A stretch of DNA of 64,000 nt from JAFGRU01 sp963665915 (GTDB lineage: Bacteria > Desulfobacterota > Desulfuromonadia > Desulfuromonadales > JAAYDE01): assembly GCA_963665915.2 (NCBI GenBank), contig CAXXSG010000004.1:434001-498000 (forward strand). Direction: 5' to 3'. Both the position numbers and the translations under genes were made by a program. The notes beneath the pieces were generated by a model that saw only the letters and a list, made by a program, of their open reading frames with translations, was not told where the DNA came from and made no database searches. Below, piece by piece: positions 62,747-64,000 of this stretch; position 1 is the stretch's first letter; each line of letters starts with the position of its first letter.

Positions 62747-64000
62747 ATGTATCTGAAATTTTTCAAATTCAGCCGCAAACCCTTCAGTATCACCCCCGAT
62801 CCCGATTATTTTTACCTGACGGCATCGACGCGGCAAACCTACGACCGTATTGCGGATGCTATCCATCGCCGGGAACCCTGCCTGCTCTTGAGCGGCGAAC
62901 CCGGGACAGGGAAGACTGCTCTCCTTAAGCGTCTGATGACAAAGAACGATTTGAGCGTGCGCTGGATTTTCCTCAACAAAGCCCAGTTGACCTGGAACGA
63001 ACTACTGATAGTAATCGGCCAGAATCTTGGTCTTTCCGGGGATGATTATTGTTCTGAACGCCTTGCCGCCGGTATTACCGAAAAATTTGCCGAGTTTGCA
63101 AGACGGGGCCACCATCCAGTGCTGGTAATCGACGAGGCCGACCATTTCAGAAACGACACGCTGCGGCAGCTTTTGGAATGGCACGCCTCGAATCAAGCCC
63201 GGGGAGTTCCGTCAACCATTATATTTTCCGGCCTAAAAAAACTCCCCCAAATCTTCGCCAACATCGGTCAGGGGCTTTTCGCCGCCCACCCGGTTGATCA
63301 TTGCGACCTCAAGAGGTTTGTTCTTCAGGAAACCCGTGCCGTTATCGCCTACCGCCTGGAATTGGCCGGTTACAGCGGACCGGAACTTTTTGAGGATGAG
63401 GCCCTGAAGCTGATCCAACAGCTTTCAGGGGGCATCCCCCGGGTAGTCAACCTGATTTGCGACCTGGGGCTGGTTCTCGCGGCCAACCTTAAGGAACAGA
63501 AAATTACCGCACAGATTGTTCAGGAGGCTTCCGAGTATATTCTCCTGGATAAATATCCCAGCATGGAAGACAGTCCATCCGAGGAACAGCCGGCGGCCGA
63601 TCCGGCATTAGTGGAATCCGCCGCCGGGGACAAAAGCCCCTCCGCCAAACAGCTTGTCATCGCGGCGAAAGCACCCAAACCGGGACACTCCCGGCCCGAG
63701 CGGCGACCGTTCAGGTGGGAATGGGCGGCGGCCGGGCTGCTGATCATGCTCACCGGCGGCGGGACCTGGCTCTGGATGCAGTCTAGGCCAACTGTGGACA
63801 GTCCGGAAAATTCACAGAGGCTGGTCTTCAAGGCCCCATCGAACAATCCCATTGAGAAGACAAAGATAACGGTTGCGCCATCCGAATCATCGCCTCAGCC
63901 GGCTCTCCCTGAAAGTTCTCGTCTGGCGTCAGTAGAACCGCAATCCCCTTCCTCGGGCTTGGCGGAGGTTGTGCCCCGGGCAGGACAAAAACCCGCAAAT
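62747..64000 (+). CDS. ExeA-like AAA ATPase (partial, 3' end outside window)
   Basis: Open frame from ATG 62747 to the window edge, 418 codons so far. N-terminal FSRKPFSITPDPDYFYLT is typical of ExeA/GspA-type proteins; Walker A LSGEPGTGKTALLK (about 47-60) and Walker B VLVIDEADHF follow. After the ATPase domain (about 1-265) is a low-complexity linker, then a membrane helix (about 327-346; WEWAAAGLLIMLTGGGTWLW), and a Pro/Ser-rich periplasmic part at the edge. It probably helps insert secretion or pilus machinery through peptidoglycan. Confidence 0.88.
   Translation, partial: MYLKFFKFSRKPFSITPDPDYFYLTASTRQTYDRIADAIHRREPCLLLSGEPGTGKTALLKRLMTKNDLSVRWIFLNKAQLTWNELLIVIGQNLGLSGDDYCSERLAAGITEKFAEFARRGHHPVLVIDEADHFRNDTLRQLLEWHASNQARGVPSTIIFSGLKKLPQIFANIGQGLFAAHPVDHCDLKRFVLQETRAVIAYRLELAGYSGPELFEDEALKLIQQLSGGIPRVVNLICDLGLVLAANLKEQKITAQIVQEASEYILLDKYPSMEDSPSEEQPAADPALVESAAGDKSPSAKQLVIAAKAPKPGHSRPERRPFRWEWAAAGLLIMLTGGGTWLWMQSRPTVDSPENSQRLVFKAPSNNPIEKTKITVAPSESSPQPALPESSRLASVEPQSPSSGLAEVVPRAGQKPAN

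Noticed and set aside
1..64000. tRNA, rRNA, CRISPR or prophage
   Set aside because: No cloverleaf, spaced repeat array, Cas or phage structural gene was recognised; dispersed repeats are not regularly spaced.

Overview
The window looks like a chromosomal stretch of an anaerobic or microaerophilic Desulfobacterota-type bacterium, probably near Desulfuromonadales. This rests on gene content (large PAS-type sensor kinases, a ferredoxin-dependent 2-oxoacid oxidoreductase, hemerythrin, FetAB, an ExeA-like ATPase) and on dispersed short repeats; no rRNA or tRNA gene confirms it. No prophage, CRISPR array or conjugation module was seen.

Layout. 1-5.0 kb: 5' part of a PAS sensor gene, then an oxidative pentose phosphate operon read leftward (gnd, zwf, pgl, small membrane protein). 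5.4-8.5 kb: uup-type ABC-F ATPase and an M23 peptidase, with a repeat between them. 8.7-13.5 kb: rightward diguanylate cyclase, HI0933-type flavoprotein, VOC protein, double-TM2 protein and MFS transporter. 13.6-19.6 kb: large SBP/PAS histidine kinase, MBL hydrolase, methyltransferase, DUF2059 protein. 20-24 kb: ferritin-like protein with an in-frame TGA, hemerythrin, and the two-gene KorAB-type oxidoreductase. 24-27.5 kb: AT-rich accessory segment with a transposase remnant, DUF4174 protein, a broken zinc-ribbon gene, a small coiled-coil protein and a complete IS3-family element.

27.5-48.3 kb is the most distinctive part. It holds FMN split-barrel proteins (two nearly identical copies, 17.5 kb apart), a frameshifted PEP-synthase-like gene, a chalcone-isomerase-like protein, a lipid-modification operon (DUF1295, FAD oxidoreductase, a DUF1365-cyclopropane synthase fusion, DUF2878), DUF2177, a P-type ATPase, PsiE, a HExxH protein, DoxX, an atypical SDR, a histidine phosphatase, a SOUL protein, DUF1499, an ADP-ribosylglycohydrolase and a DNA photolyase. 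Several of these families recur together in photo-oxidative stress and lipid-remodelling regulons of other proteobacteria. I infer a similar role, but no sigma factor/ChrR pair is present here.

48.3-64 kb returns to housekeeping genes: lipoprotein phosphoesterase, FetAB, family 4-type uracil-DNA glycosylase, zinc phospholipase C-like protein, coaBC, MBL hydrolase, HD/OB exonuclease-like protein, COG2509 flavoprotein, receiver-kinase hybrid, AI-2E transporter, Glu/Leu dehydrogenase, OmpA lipoprotein and the start of an ExeA-like ATPase.

Three dispersed non-coding repeat families thread through the window, two of them with internal inverted symmetry. Three genes carry likely single-base frameshifts, two of them at homopolymers (A8, G5), and one gene carries a nonsense codon. 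Sequencing error has to be excluded before any of these is read as biology.
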